A stretch of 43,156 nucleotides of DNA from UBA7692 sp964650845 (GTDB taxonomy: Bacteria > Bacteroidota > Bacteroidia > Chitinophagales > LD1), in the NCBI GenBank assembly GCA_964650845.1, contig CAZYXR010000018.1, positions 1-43,156 on the forward strand. Reading direction: 5' to 3'. Both the position numbers and the translations under genes were made by a program. Shown piece by piece: positions 42,890 through 43,156 of this stretch (positions are counted from its first letter, which is position 1; every line of letters starts with the position of its first letter). The notes under the pieces were generated by a model, which saw only the letters and a program-made list of their open reading frames with translations, did not search any database and was not told the origin of the DNA.

Positions 42890-43156
42890 GCACAACCAGG
42901 CGGCACACTGCGAAAATGGCGTTACTACAAATTTGTTGCATCATGCCGGAATCCATCAAATTACCGAGCCATTAGCATTCGGTATTGGTGCTGGTATTTT
43001 TTACATACATATTCCGTTTATGAAAATAAATGGAGGTCCGGCAATATCGTTTCGCACCATGCCGGGTCGCATTTTTAGTAGAACATGTAGCGCATTGGGA
43101 GTGCCTGTGGTGCGCAAAAAATTTAGTTCAAAAACCGATGCGCAACAGTATTTAGA
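42873..43156 (+). CDS. BtrH N-terminal-like protein (partial, runs off the end)
   Basis: An ATG at 42873 opens a frame that stays open to the window end (94 codons seen). It contains HNQAAHCENGVTTNLLHHAG with a His-Cys pair, and EPLAFGIGAGIFYIHIPF. The conserved AHCE-N-L-HHAG/SEP-FGIG pattern fits the N-terminal domain of BtrH-like proteins, which transfer acyl groups from ACP in butirosin synthesis, and related proteins in Bacteroidota lipid clusters. Overlaps the previous gene by 17 nt. The rest is outside the window. Confidence 0.7.
   Translation, partial: MELNFKHNQAAHCENGVTTNLLHHAGIHQITEPLAFGIGAGIFYIHIPFMKINGGPAISFRTMPGRIFSRTCSALGVPVVRKKFSSKTDAQQYL

Overview
The window looks like chromosomal DNA of a moderately AT-rich member of the Bacteroidota, probably a gliding-type lineage near Chitinophagales, Saprospirales or Sphingobacteriales. 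The evidence is the ExbB-ExbD-ExbD-TonB operon, the Bacteroidota-type omega subunit next to bamD and coaBC, type IX secretion (T9SS) sorting domains on two large exported proteins, an SprB-repeat protein, a YtxJ-like protein, a DAHP synthase/chorismate mutase fusion, and many promoters of the form TTTG-N19/20-TAnnTTTG. No rRNA, tRNA, CRISPR array, prophage or insertion sequence was recognised. Four 10-N runs (4001, 4279, 5090, 34319) are assembly gaps inside genes. Reading frame and family comparison show that at least three of them are placeholders of the wrong length.

Layout. 1-2.6 kb: 5' fragment of a TonB-dependent receptor gene, guaB, and a DUF2306 membrane protein. 2.7-6.8 kb (minus strand): folK, an FAD-linked (GlcD-like) oxidase, prfC and tadA. 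7.0-7.5 kb: aroK. 7.7-13.2 kb (minus strand): rplK-rplA-rplJ, a terminator, a methylcrotonyl-CoA carboxylase beta gene and dnaK. 13.5-18.7 kb: pirin, a YdeI/OmdA-like protein, a small lipoprotein, aroG-chorismate mutase, a cyclophilin-FKBP lipoprotein and nrnA. 19-21.9 kb: the TonB energy-transduction operon. 22.0-25.2 kb (minus strand): micro-lipoprotein, ytxJ, bamD, rpoZ, coaC and coaB. 25.5-31.0 kb: a giant SprB-repeat, T9SS-exported adhesin-like protein. 31.1-32.4 kb: pyrC. 32.5-34.6 kb: a secreted PQQ-type sugar dehydrogenase. 34.9-38.5 kb (minus strand): two glycosyltransferases and ribBA. 38.6-40.4 kb: a DPM1-like glycosyltransferase and an acyl-CoA reductase. 40.5-41.2 kb: an exported barrel-like protein. 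41.3 kb to the end: start of a probable flexirubin/dialkylresorcinol-type lipid or pigment cluster (KAS III, unknown protein, BtrH-type domain).

Most of the region is core metabolism and envelope biology. The most unusual observations are an in-frame palindromic insertion of about 31 codons in folK, coaBC split into two genes by a single in-frame TAA, an rplK-rplA-rplJ block detached from nusG/secE and from rplL/rpoBC, a recurrent TAnnTTCG version of the Bacteroidota -7 element, and repeated TGACAG-type words upstream of dnaK. I did not find a clear new defence or mobile system. The folK element is the best candidate for something under-described.
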